DNA from: Pezicula radicicola
Taxonomy: Eukaryota; Ascomycota; Leotiomycetes; Helotiales; Dermateaceae
Direction: 5' to 3'
Assembly: GCA_003008705.1 (NCBI GenBank)
Contig: PDUO01000014.1
Coordinates: 89,608 to 153,607 of the forward strand
Length of the DNA: 64,000 bases
Made by a program: the position numbers and the translations under genes. The notes beneath the pieces were generated by a model. The model was not told the origin of the DNA and did not search any database. It saw nothing but the letters and a program-made list of their open reading frames with translations. Below, in pieces: positions 23,935 to 35,396 of the stretch (within the stretch, counting starts at the first letter, position 1; the number at the start of each line of letters is the position of its first letter).

Positions 23935-25079
23935 TTAGTGGAAGCCATTGATAGCCTTGTATGTAGGACCAACACCTCTTCCAGAATATGCTGAGCTACC
24001 TTCCTCAAAATATGGGTGCATACAAGCCTGCTTTGCGGAAATGCGACCGGCTGGATCGTAGACGAGCATCATTTCGAGGAGTTCCAATCCGTGGTCGTCA
24101 AGGTTGGTGCAGAGTGGTTGTGACATGTCGCGCTGCCACTTGGGAAATGAAGGCTTGAAGTCGGGGAAGCAGGTCTTGTCCATAACACCAGGCCACTCGG
24201 CTTCAGTTGGGGTACCTAGAAGACTGTAATAAATTAGTAATAGAAGTGAGGTGTATTGGAGAAGTCTTACCGGAAGATCTTGAATATCTCGTCAATCTCG
24301 GAATCTCCTGGGAAAAGAGGTTTTCTTGTGCACATTTCTGCGAAGATACATCCAACGGACCACATGTCAACACCAGTCGAGTATTGACGACCTCCTAGCA
24401 AAATTTCTGGCGATCGGTACCATAACGTCACGACTTCGTGTGTGTAAGTCCGAAGGGGCACACCAAAAGCACGCGCAAGACCGAAATCTGCGAGCTTCAG
24501 GTTACCATCTTTGTCAATCAACAAATTCTGGGGCTTGAGATCTCGGTGAAGGACTCTGTGGCTATGGCAGTATCGGACACCCTCGCACAACTGGCTCATG
24601 AATTTCTTAACCATGGCGTCACCAAGTCCAAGTCTTCCCAAGTCTGGTCCGGATCCCTCAGGTAAGGCCTTGCCTCGTCCACCGTCTACAACTGGGAGAG
24701 CTTCCATGTATTTCTTCAAATCGAGGTCGAGGAATTCGAAGACAAGGTAGAGTTTGTGGCCATCGGCATGTACGATATTCAGCAGGCGGACAATATTTGG
24801 GTCGTTCATTTCCTTGAGCAGGGAGATTTCGCGAATCGCGGTACTGGGGACTCCTTCATCTTCGGCCTCGAGACGGATCTTCTTGAGCGCGACGATTCGA
24901 CCTGAGTGTAGAAGATCGCGAGCTTTGTAGACGACACCGTATGTTCCTGCGCAGGAAGGCGAAAAGTCAGAAAAGGAGATCGCGTTGTGCAAGGTTAAAA
25001 CGCCATGGTGGGGGCCAAACTCCTGCGCAGACTTCTACATACCTTCTCCAACCTTCTCCAGTTTCTGGTAGTTCTCCAT
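23935..25079 (-). CDS. CDK1: Cyclin-dependent kinase 1 (Cdc2/Cdc28/NimX)
   Basis: Three exons: 25079-25043, 24946-24271 and 24223-23935; the phases close to give 333 residues. The kinase starts [20 protein letters not shown] with the inhibitory-type Thr14 and Tyr15. It has the ATP-binding Lys34 in VALKKIRL, the cyclin-binding PSTAIRE helix at 46-52, [10 protein letters not shown], the DFG loop, and an activation loop with [15 protein letters not shown] Gly-rich insert between the early C-lobe helices ([16 protein letters not shown]) is typical of filamentous ascomycete CDK1. It drives the G1/S and G2/M transitions with cyclins. The first 12-codon exon ends inside the glycine-rich loop. It is divergent from the AlkB-type gene with a 599-bp shared upstream region. 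Confidence 0.96.
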
Positions 25080-25678
25080 CGTGTAATGTGTGTAATTTTG
25101 AATGCAAAAGAGTGTACGAGGAGTAATTGATGCAGTAGCACTGCTCTGTCAACGCTTTGGTGGGGCGGTGAAGGAGGGGCAGTCCGTGTCAAGACCTGGG
25201 CAGCATCTGGGTCGCGAAGTAAGGCGGAGAATTGGTAAAAAGAATGTCCTACCGCTGGTTGTTCGAGGTCGAAAAGTGTCGGATTGGTCCTGTTTCTGGG
25301 GGCGCCTGGTCCTTGGGGTGGTATTTGTGGTTGGCGTGGATTTTGCTGGTGGTGGTGGTGGTGATGGTGGTGTTTGTCAGGAAGTGTAAACAAGTCTGGC
25401 GCGAAGTCAATAGCCAACAGCCAGCCAACAGCGCGGCACGCGAAAGTTGGCTTCGCTAAATTTCAAAAAACAAGCCCCGAGTGGTGAGTCCAGAAAAATG
25501 TCCAATTTCTGTCAGGATTATATTGTCATTGAATTTCTCAAACACTTAATGAGTACGCACCGCAATCATAAGTTCATCATATACGAGCATCATATAAGAG
25601 TGATCAGTTCTCGTGTTCTACCGCATCACTACTTGGATATTATTTCCTGAGGACGAACAAAAGCCTGCCCCACGACCC
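25080..25678. promoter_or_regulatory. Shared divergent upstream region of CDK1 and the AlkB gene
   Basis: The 599-bp intergenic region contains a GGT-rich triplet run near 25,337-25,375. Frames of up to 140 codons cross it but are low-complexity (His-rich on the minus strand, Val/Gly-rich on the plus strand) and are best explained by the triplet repeat. Confidence 0.45.
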
Positions 25679-26824
25679 ATGGCGATCATTCCCCTGGATC
25701 CTCGTGAGGCGCCGCCACAAGACATGAAGGATGCCTTCAAAAAGTACCAGAGGCTAAAAGCGGCCCAGTTGTCTGAAAAAACAGAACTGATCGAGGTTGA
25801 GGAGTGTCAAAACCTTCCAGAAGGCTTCACGTCTTCTGGAACTATTCCCGCGGCACAATTACGAACGATATTTACACGCTTTACGGCCGATGGAATGGAT
25901 GATACGATCCTTTCAGATGCGAATATCTACGGTTCTCGAGATTTGCCAGGTTGGTCCCTCTATGTTGTGGTCGCACATAGCAACGCCACCTTCGAAGTAC
26001 CTTACTTTGTGGTATAGCCGGCTGCTGACTGGAAGCTAGGTCTTCTGATATTACCCTCTCTGCTTCCTCCGGCAGTGCAAAAGGAACTCTTAGCAAAATT
26101 GATGCATCGAGACTTATCAGATGAGAGGCATAAAAGCAATCTCGATTTTCATCATATCATCACTCGCCCTCAGGTAGAACCCAGCGGGGACACCAAGTCC
26201 GGAGAAGACGCTGCATCATTTTTCTCCTTGCCTCAAGCTGCTACTTCGTACTTCCAGCCGAAAGACTCTACTGTTCATAAGGCATTCTCAGTCAAACAAG
26301 TCCTTGAGAAAAAACTACGTTGGATCACCTTGGGTGGTCAGTATGACTGGACAAACAAAGTCTACCCTGACGAGAAACCTCCAGATTTCCCTCTCGACAT
26401 TGCACGTTTGGTCGGAAGCTTGTTTCCAGACATGAAAGCACAAGCGGCAATTGTCAACTTCTATTCTCCAGGCGATACTCTCAGCTTGCATCGCGATGTG
26501 AGTGAGGAGGTGGATCGAGGTCTCGTCAGCATCAGCTTGGGTTGTGACTGTCTTTTCATTATTGGTCTTGGGCCTAAATTCGAGGATCAAAAGGCAACGT
26601 CCCATGAGGCCTCCCGGTATGTAACTCTTCGCCTTCGTTCGGGCGATGCAGTGTATATGTCAAACGAAGCGCGGTTTGCCTGGCATGGAGTTCCAAAGAT
26701 CATTCGCAGCACTTGCCCGGAGTACCTCAGGGATTGGCCTGCTGCTGACGGTAAGTTCGAAGCTTGGCGAGGTTGGATGAACAACAAAAGAATCAACCTC
26801 AACATCCGTCAAATGCGCGAATAA
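25679..26824 (+). CDS. AlkB-type 2-oxoglutarate/Fe(II) dioxygenase
   Basis: Two exons, 25679-25949 and 26040-26824, give 351 residues; the intron has a slightly unusual GTTGGT donor but a good GCTGAC branch point. The double-stranded beta-helix core contains the iron ligands His241 and Asp243 (LHRDVSEEVDRGLVSISLG) and His306 (WHGVPK). The 2-oxoglutarate-binding arginine region is near 341-347 (RINLNIRQMR). These signatures and the N-terminal extension fit the ALKBH1-like branch, which oxidatively demethylates nucleic acid bases in DNA or tRNA; the substrate here is unknown. The gene is divergent from CDK1. Confidence 0.88.
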
Positions 26825-27048
26825 AGCACCCTTTTTTTTTAATCAACCGTGAAAAATATCGCCTTGGTGTGGGAAGCACTTCAGCACCATCGGACTTCCA
26901 GCTACTTAGTCATCCACCGTCTAGTGCCCTACCCGCACTACCCCACCCTTTCGATAAGAGCAAGTCATGACAGCATCGAATTCAAGGAGGGCAAGAGACC
27001 TTTTACATTTTTATTTTTATAACTTGGATTCTACAGAGTTATTGCAAA

Positions 27049-29494
27049 ATGTCTAGTTGGGAGGTACTAGCAAAGGAGAAGCGTGACACAGTCAACGCAT
27101 TGATTCCCAAAGAATGGCTTTTACAATCTCCGATTCCACCAGCAAGTGACCAACGAGATATCACAGGGAAATATATCCAGCAGTTCCTTACGCCTCAAGA
27201 AATTGAGATCACGGAGACTGATGCTGTAGGCATTCTTCAACAAACAACTTCTGGAAAATGGAAGGCGAAGGAGGTGGCGGAGGCATTCTGTCACAGGGCT
27301 GCTTTAGCTCATCAGATGGTGAGTGAATTTAAGATAACAAGGCTGAGCCTTTCTTATAGTATTGAATAAATTCGAGTCAAGTGCCACGGATTTCTGGGTT
27401 AATATAGCTCCGCATCTCGTTACGTAAACAGCTACTAGTGCTTCTTATAGTGCAGAGACATCTTAATTTGAGACTCTCTCGGGGCCCAAGTTGAGTCGAA
27501 TACTGCTGACACCGAAGAAGGTAAATTGCCTCCATGAGATATTCTTTGACGCAGCAATTGCAGAGGCCGAAAAGCTTGATGTCTACTACAAAGAGCACAA
27601 TAAACCAGTTGGACCATTACACGGTCTACCCATTAGTCTAAAGGACCAGTTTCACATCAAAGGCGTAGAAACGACTATGGGATATGTCGGCTGGATCGGT
27701 ACCTTTGAAGGTAAGAAAGGAACAGGGAAAGAGAAAGTCTTCGAAAGCGAAATGGTTACTGAGCTCCGAAATTTGGGTGCGATATTATTTTGCAAGACTA
27801 GTGTTCCACATACCTTAATGGCAGGAGAAACAATGAACAATATCATTGGGTATACCTGGAATCCAAAGAATAGGAATCTAGCTTGCGGTGGCAGTTCTGG
27901 AGGTGAGGGCGCCTTGATTGCCTTGAGAGGGAGCCCATGTGGTTTTGGGACAGATATTGGTGGAAGTATCCGCATTCCTGCTGTTTTCAATGGTCTTTAC
28001 GGCCTCAGACCATCTTCCGGGAGGCTTCCATACGAAGGAATGGCCAACAGCATGGATGGACAAAATTCCATCCTGTCTGTCGTTGGACCAATTGCTACAT
28101 CTGTGCAGTCGCTGCAGGTATTGGTGAAGGCCCTACTATCCACGAGTCCCTGGCTCCATGATCCCTTGGTTACCGAAATCCCTTGGCGTTCTGGGCATGA
28201 ACAAGCAATTATTGATATTGTCAATTCAAGCGCAGGTGGTAAATTAACATTTGGTATACTGAGGTCTGACGGTAAAGTGCAACCAACTCCCCCAGTACGC
28301 AGAGCAATTGAGATGGTAGTCCAGGCCATTCAGAGACTTGGACACAAAGTCGTTGAGTGGCAGCCACCCTCGCACGCACGAGGTCTAGAAATTGCAGTAA
28401 GTTCATCCACAGCGAACAACTAGAATTCTATCCTAATGCAAAATGTACCAGTTCAAAACATGGGAATTTGACGGAGGAGAAGACGGTATGTGACTTCAGG
28501 ACTCATGGCAGTCATTTTACTAATAATAAACTTGAAAGTCCACAGCGCCTTTGCTCTTTCCGGCGAACCCATGTCCACGCTCATTAATAGCCTCTACGGC
28601 AAAGCAAAACCTCAATACACAGCCTCCGAGATAGCCGCCGTCAACGTTACCAAACGTGCATATCAGAAAGAATACATGTAAGCAGCATAAAATTCGCTTT
28701 CGTGTCTTGAAACGCTGTCCTACGACCCTGGGAGCATGTCCTACAGGGTCCTGATATATGTACGGTGCTAGAAATGGATATTTGACGCAGGCCATGGCAG
28801 TTCTGCTAGGGTCATGACCTTTAGGTAACTCTCTTGATTTGAGCAATTTACTCGAGTCACTCGATTGATATAATTTGCGGAGTGCCTAACACGATGGTGA
28901 GCTCGAAGCAGCAAATACGTCACATGGCCTGCGTCAAATATCAATCATAGCACCGTACACAGATCAGGAGCCGTCTTACAATTCTTACTCTTGTTTATGA
29001 GAACAGTACGATACTGACCTGGTGAAGGGAGTACTGGAACAACACTTCGGCGCTCACGGGCACAGGACGGCCTGTCGATGCCATTATTTGCCCAGCTGCC
29101 CAATTCCCAGCTGCGAGACCGGATACTTATGACTACTATGGCTATACGACTATCTACAATCTACTTGATTATGCAGCAGCTGTGATGCCGGTTACAGTTG
29201 TGGATAAAAGCATAGATGTAGTGGATGTAGGGTATGAGCCTCTGAATGAGCAAGATGCGAAGGTGTACAAAGCTTGTAAGTTGGCCTTTTCTTTACTCCA
29301 TTTCACCTGTGACAAGAGCCTTGGGTTTAGGGGCACAGTGAGAATAGATAATGCTGATACTTTATGCGAAATTTATAGATGATCCGGAGATCTTTGATGG
29401 TGCTTATGTGGGTGTACAGATTGTGGGGAGACGCTTTCAGGAGGAGAAAGTACTGGCGCTGACAGAGGTCCTAAGCCACGGATTGGGGAAGTAG
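27049..29494 (+). CDS. Amidase-signature enzyme, fungal FAAH/acetamidase-like
   Basis: Six exons: 27049-27318, 27521-28396, 28452-28485, 28539-28677, 29028-29275 and 29379-29494; the phases close to give 560 residues. The amidase signature is complete: Lys131 in PISLKDQF, cis-Ser215 in GGSSGGEGAL and nucleophile Ser239 in GTDIGGSIRIP, with the 24-residue spacing between the serines that is usual for the family. It hydrolyses an amide to acid and ammonia; fungal relatives act on acetamide or larger amides. No signal peptide is seen, so it is likely cytosolic. The fourth intron is 350 nt and contains a foldback element, yet it keeps a consensus donor, a TACTGAC branch point and an AAG acceptor, so the gene can still encode an intact enzyme. 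Confidence 0.85.
28746..28972. mobile_element. Foldback (MITE-like) element in amidase intron 4
   Basis: Two inverted arms of about 50 bp (28746-28796 and 28923-28972) match at roughly 44 of 51 aligned positions by eye. They share ATATTTGACGCAGGCCATG and GTACGGTGCTA blocks, separated by a 126-nt centre. The centre has no coding potential. The arms lie wholly inside a 350-nt intron of the amidase gene, between the donor at 28678 and the acceptor at 29027. No clear target-site duplication could be fixed. A non-autonomous element or a palindromic relic are both possible. Confidence 0.6.
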
Positions 29495-29660
29495 AGTAGT
29501 ACTTTAAGATGTATTCTTCAAAGCAGCTGGTTTATTTTGTCATACCACTATTCCACAGCTGTTCTCACTATATATATCGCAATTCCTCTTTCAACCATAT
29601 TCTCTACACAAGTCAACACATTCAATTATTCCAACGAATCTCCAGTCAGACTAACCCATA

Positions 29661-31277
29661 TCACACCCAGCCCAATCTTCTCCCTAAGAAACTAATACCT
29701 CCAGCCGCAGCCGTCACACCAGTAAAAACAATTAACTCCCCATACCCACTCCCATAACTCCCCTTAGCCTTCCACCCACCACCGCCAACCAGCGCCTCGC
29801 TCAACGGCCCACTAATCAAAGCACCAACCCCCCTGGCAGCGCCAATAAACCCAATAAGCGTCCCAACATCCGCACTCTCATCTCTCTGCTTAACCAACCT
29901 AATAACACCAGCATTCGTACTTACAAATCCACCAGCGAAGAATCCATACAAAAGACTGAAAACGCAGAGAAGTGGTAAGGCGGTTGAGAGACCCCAGAAG
30001 AGAAGAACGGAGATTGTTGCTCCGATTGTAGATAGTAGAACTACTGTTGTTACATGAAATCTATCTACGAGTATACCCATTAGGATTGTACTTAGGACTC
30101 CTGAACCATTGATGAGTGCGACTAATAGGGTACCGATTTGTGGGGATAAACCGAGACTTGATGCGTAGGTAGGTAAATAGATTGAAGGGATGAAATAACC
30201 TAGACTTTCAACAGCAAGACCTATTTGGAAGAACCAGAATGTTGAAGTAGTGAGGAATTTGAGTCCATAGTTTCGTGGCCCGGAAACGGTTATGCTGGAT
30301 GGTGGGATACGAGGTCGTAGGAAGTAGACTAGTGGTAAGGATGTGATAACGATGGTTATGGCCCAGATTCGGAGGGTGGTGCGGAAGGAATAGTGGGTTA
30401 GTAGATAGTTTAGTACGAAGGGTACTATTAAGCCTGCTGCTCCTGTCCCTGCCTATCCAGCAAGTATATTAGTATAACTGAATATAAATGAAGATGGGTG
30501 GGATCACTTACCCACATAATCCCATAAGCTAAACCTTTCCTCTGAATAAACCACTCATCTATAAAAAGCAACATCGGATTATAAACTACACAACCTCCCA
30601 CTGCATATAAAGCTCCTTGTGTAAGGACCAATTGATTTACTGTTTGGGCAAAAGAAGCAGCTATTAGACCTGTGGCCATAAGCGGAATTCCTAACCATTT
30701 GGAGGTCGTGGCTAATCGTGGCCATTGTTTGTAGGCTGGAAATAGGAGAAGTCCTCCTAAGTATAGGATTCCCTTTTCAGGATTAGTTTTTCTGGGTTGA
30801 TATTTATTGGAGGAGGTATTGGGAGGTTTTGAGAGGCGACGAACGGTTGTGGTTGTTCCTATTACGGCGATGCTTGAAGATGATGCAAAGGGTTCATGTG
30901 TACTATAATACTCTTGGAATACACCAAAAGAGAATGGAAGTCCTAATCATAAACGTCCATTAATAAATACTCTTATACATGTTTAGTAACTATCTTAAGA
31001 TAGAAAGAAAAATTCGAGGTATATACATACCCCAAACCAAAGCCTCAACCACAAAAGCAGAAGCTAAAAACAACCAAGCATCTTTCCCGCCATCAACTTC
31101 TGGAAGAGAAAACTCCTGTCTCGCAACCTCATGTCCTTCTACCCCATTCCTCTCATCCCTCCCATCCGCAAGTTCTTCTTGAAGGATGATTCCATTCTCA
31201 TTTCCTTCATTATTGGCTAGATGATTTGGGATTTAGAATTCTTGAAGAATTATGGTATTGGAGTGTTGTGTTTCCAT
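29661..31277 (-). CDS. MFS monocarboxylate-type transporter, possible 5' nonsense mutation
   Basis: The readable exons are 31232-31031 (or from ATG 31277), 30942-30845, 30772-30512 and 30452-29661; phases close across all introns. The protein has the MCT layout: a hydrophilic acidic N-terminus, then LASAFVVEALVWG, PFSFGVFQEYY, a YLGGLLLFPAYKQWP segment, and about 11-12 membrane helices to the end. Such proteins carry monocarboxylates or related solutes, but most fungal members are of unknown substrate. The oddity is the start: the only in-frame ATG before the first helix (31277) is followed after 14 codons by TAA (31235-31233), then the frame runs open to the end. Either this is a nonsense allele or pseudogene, or translation starts from an unrecognised exon. 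The core is otherwise undamaged. Confidence 0.65.
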
Positions 31278-33744
31278 CAATTGAAACGGAGTGGGTGTTT
31301 GATATCCTTGTTTGGATATAAGTTTTGTTTCAATGATGTTTTTGGTTTTGTAAATAGTGGTGTAGGGAGAGAGATTTTGGTTGTCGGAAAGTGGGGAGTT
31401 GGTGGTGTGGTGTGGTTTTGCTGGATGGGATCGGTTAGAGAGAGAGGGACAGGGATGGTTTAATGCGACTCTCGACTCAGTATAACTTCGTTTTCCGACT
31501 CCTGATAGTCTGGAGGAACAGCGACGAAAGACCTCTGGATTTTCAATCACTAGGTTTGTTCTCATTCACGTAAGTTAAGATTCATTTTTACGTACAGTAC
31601 CAAGGTTACTACTACCAAAAAAAATCATTCTGTTATTGGTGCCGCAGTCAACGACTCACGCAGTAGTTTCAGTAACCCCCAGGGATGCTACGGCGTTCCC
31701 TCCGCCACGCAAAGTCCTGAAAGTAGCATGAATATTGTACAATAAAACCCATGGCAGAAACTCGAGTATCGCGGAAGCCAAATAAAGATAGATCTAAAAA
31801 AGAATCGATTTTTTCATGTTTCCACTCTAGAAGTCGAGATCTTTCTGTAACCTTTTATACCACGTTATAATTGGGGAGGAAACAAGGTTAATATTACAAG
31901 CCGACTCGCAAACTGCCGACATATTTTACAGTACCATAGTTGAACAAACATTGGTAAAGTGTTCGGGTCGCTCGCGTGCTAATTAAATACATAATGTTTC
32001 ATTTTTGGATCTAAGGACGGTAAGTATTAGTGACGCATGTTAACCACCGTTTAATACTCGAGCTTTATTTCGTACATTCCTTCTATATATGCTGAATACA
32101 GTAAGTGATTTCAACCCCAGATTTCTACCATATCCCAACTTTTCAATTAAGCTTGGCCCGAGCATATGGGCAAACTTTCAAAACTCAAAAGATCCCCGAA
32201 AGTCAAAGTGAGAAGCGTGACGTTTCCCCAGTGGTCTATGCGAAACCTAATCTAAACCCATCAAACTTCGATGCCGGACTCTAAGTTCGCGAAAAGCAAA
32301 TCGGATCTGTCCCTTCATCTCAATCTATTGATCGCCATCACCATGCCGAGCATGCCTTTTCTCTGGATTCCGGGATCGCAATTCCAAACTGTATGAAAGG
32401 TACTAAATAAACAGTACAACCCCCGTTGCTCATTCACGTTTGCGGGGGTATGGCTCGGTACCAAACAGTAGCTTCGGATTTGATCCCTTTACAAGAACCA
32501 ATGTCAACGCCTTTCAATACTCCATATTTCCACTCACTGGTTTTTACGAAGTACTGTAAGACGCTTGTGGCTGTTATCCCGTCCTTCTGTGTCAAAAATG
32601 AAAGATTCTAAAGCTGCCGCTATGTCTGACGTTAGCAGATAGCTAGCTCAGTTACGAGTAAGCTACGTACTCCGTACCAATGATTTGACGACTCCGCAGG
32701 AAGCCTTCCCGGTCACCACAGGGGATGACCTTTATTGTGCTTCGTAAGCGAGTGGTTTTTGGCGGTCATTGTACGTGAAGCGTCTCTCGGGATGGTTAGT
32801 TTACGGCTCGCCTACGAAGTATTATATGAGGGTGACGTTTGATTCGGATTACTAGTGTGAGGCTAGATGAGTAAGTAAGTAGATGGTGAGTTGTAAAACA
32901 GAACAAGATTGGGATATTGGATGTGGCATATCAAGAGTTTTGAAAATACAGAAGTTGCTCCATATCCCATGCGTAGCCATCACCTCACGGGTCTAGAAGA
33001 CAAAATGCCTGTTATCTGCAGTGGGCAAAACAAGCCGAGTTTGCGTACTGCGAGTAATAACAGATCATCAATGCGTTATCTTTTGAAAATCACTTGGGAC
33101 AAGATAAAAACCCTGTATCAAAAGTTAACGGGTCTCATAGCATGTTCCCCGTGTATCCGTACCCCTTTCTCTACCTTCTCCAGGCTTCAAAGAAGCTTGG
33201 GTTCGTTTGGGTTGACTCGGTTAGACCCAAAAACAAATAGTCTCCGAGCGCAAACTCTAAGTGCTGTGCTCCTCGCTCCTCAAACAAAGCACGCGGGGCT
33301 TCGGATCTACGTAGTAAGTATCTAGTCGTATCTAGGGCCGGCTGAGCCTCCTAAAGCGGGAAAGACTCATTTGGTTGGCTTAGCTAGCTACACTGCCCTA
33401 GCTGGCATTAGTTCCTATTCCGTACCTATAGCAGAACCACGCAAAGTCTTCCTTGCTGCAATTTACATGTCGATCTTGGACTTCTTTGGTGGCATAATAC
33501 TAGTGACAGGCGTTTTGGCCAAAGAGATTTGCTGATTCGACGCCTTTTTCTGTGCACGTTTAGCTAGGGCTGGGGTTTACTGCAGGGCAATGTCGGAACG
33601 TGCAAGCCACACTTGCTGCACCACTTGGAACGTGGAGTCGGAAAGAGCCTAACATTATCATCTCCTTGAAGGTATAAACTTAATGGAAGGTACGGCTGTA
33701 TCGGTTTGTGGTCTTGATGCTCGTTAATCTATGCATATTTTAAC
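31278..33744. other. Gene-poor intergenic region, 2.5 kb
   Basis: No gene is supported. The first 300 bp hold a pyrimidine/CA-rich stretch on the minus strand, resembling a leader for the MCT-type gene. From 31,600 to 33,700 there are only short frames, such as 32909-33325, with no domain, and no strong repeats were seen by eye. Confidence 0.45.
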
Positions 33745-35396
33745 ATGTCGTCGGCCAATTCACACGGTCTGGTTGCGTCTTATGTTACCATTGTCTTTAC
33801 TATCTTGGCTGGTGCATGTGTCTTAGCTAGACTCATTGCAAGAGTTAAGATTCTTAAGATTGGTGGTGGTGATGAATTGATGATTACATTTTCACTGGTA
33901 AGTTTTTAGTTGGTCTACTGAAAGCCTTTCCATACTTCAGACAGAAACCTTCGGGATATCGTTTCTTGTAGCAGATATATTTGGCTAACCAATTTCTAGC
34001 TCTGTTCTATTGCAGTTACTGTATTTATAAATCTACGTACGTTCTCCCGGTCCTTTCTTGGATACAGTTTGTTCTGACGGTTCTCGTAGAGGTAAAAAAT
34101 GGATTGGGCAAGCATATTGATACTCTGGGCCCCGAAGATGTAAAGAAAGTATTAAAGGTATGAAGAATCTCCCGTACAATATTGGCGACCGGAAACCAAC
34201 CTCGTTCTTAGTACTTATGGGCCAGCATTCTTCCATACAATGGCTCCCTCTCCCTCACCAAAATAGCCATTGTTCTACAATACCTGCGCGTTTTCGTAGG
34301 TCGACGCACCCGCATTGCTTGCTGGTCAACGATAGGCTTCGTTACAGTCTACGGTGTTTGGTCAATTCTCAGCGGTACATTCACCTGCGTACCAGTTGCC
34401 TTGTTTTGGGATTCATCTCTTAAAGGTAGATGTATACCGAAGAAGTTTCTATGGTTCTTTAACGCTTCTCTCAATATGATAACCGACGCTATTATTATTA
34501 TCTTGCCTATGCCAGTTATCTCAACCTTGAAGTTGCCTCTCAAACAGAAGATCGGCCTAATTATAATCTTTGCCCTCGGTGGATTGTGAGTCAAGTTGAG
34601 AATTCTCGAAGGATTTGAATATAGTGGCTAATTTTCTCTATAGTGTCTGTCTTATTAGTATTATACGACTTCACAGTTTATACGTACTAGAATCATCTAC
34701 AGACCTTACATGTTAGTTTAAAGCCCTCATCTCTTTATAAATCCAGTACAAGTGCTAACAATCATTATAGGGGATAACACCAGCACAGCACTTGTTCGTA
34801 AATCCAGTTTTGATCTCATCCTATTGTTCCATTGTCTTTAGACGCTATAACAATTTCTTAAGATTTCCATACGCCGGAGACATGCTCCTGAAACCCTCTT
34901 GAAGAAAAACTGCTAATACCTAAGTCCTGAACAGTGGTCAGCAATAGAAATCAACGTCGGCATAATCTGCGCCTCACTCCCAACCGTAAAACCACTAATC
35001 TCCCGACTCTTCCCACGCTGGCTCTCCACAAACAAAAGTTCAAATGCTACAGGCCCCTCACGCAACGCTCAAAACACGAATCCAAATGCCCATAAACCGC
35101 CGAGCCAATCGGACCAATTTCAGAATGCACATATTCCACTCTACGATATTGGACGTGCGACATCACCAAAAACTATCATTGAGGTTGAAGCTCAACCTCT
35201 TGAGATTTATAATGGGAAGGGTGATGAGAAGGGGGGTGGGAAGGATAGGAAGAGTCATCATAGATCGGTCGGGAATAAGGATTCGAAGGATATTTTGGTT
35301 ACTTCTACTTTGACTATGACTCATGATGTGGAAACTAGGAGTGATATGGGTAGTGAGAAGGATTTGATTGTTCGGAGACAAGATAAATGGGCGTAG
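33745..35396 (+). CDS. Fungal rhodopsin-fold (SAT4-like) integral membrane protein
   Basis: Seven exons: 33745-33897, 34000-34036, 34090-34157, 34212-34585, 34644-34711, 34771-34793 and 34935-35396; the phases close to give 394 residues. Seven membrane segments are visible, starting with SYVTIVFTILAGACVLARL. The family landmarks are seen: GGGDELMI, GLGKHIDTL, YNGSLSLTKIAIVLQYLRVF and a loop cysteine pair, then ISIIRLHSLYVLESSTDLTW, and finally EINVGIICASLPTVKPLIS. The roughly 100-residue tail is hydrophilic and Lys/Ser-rich. This family is large in plant-associated ascomycetes and is often described as PTH11-like or rhodopsin-domain; no CFEM domain is present here. The function is unknown; a sensor role is only inference. 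Confidence 0.82.

Noticed and set aside
25232..25459. Val/Gly-rich and His-rich frames between CDK1 and the AlkB gene
   Set aside because: They derive from a GGT-type triplet run in the shared promoter region.
28490..29382. Amidase gene broken by an insertion near 28.7-29.0 kb
   Set aside because: The interval is a phase-consistent intron (28678-29027) with donor, TACTGAC branch point and acceptor, so the coding sequence remains intact.
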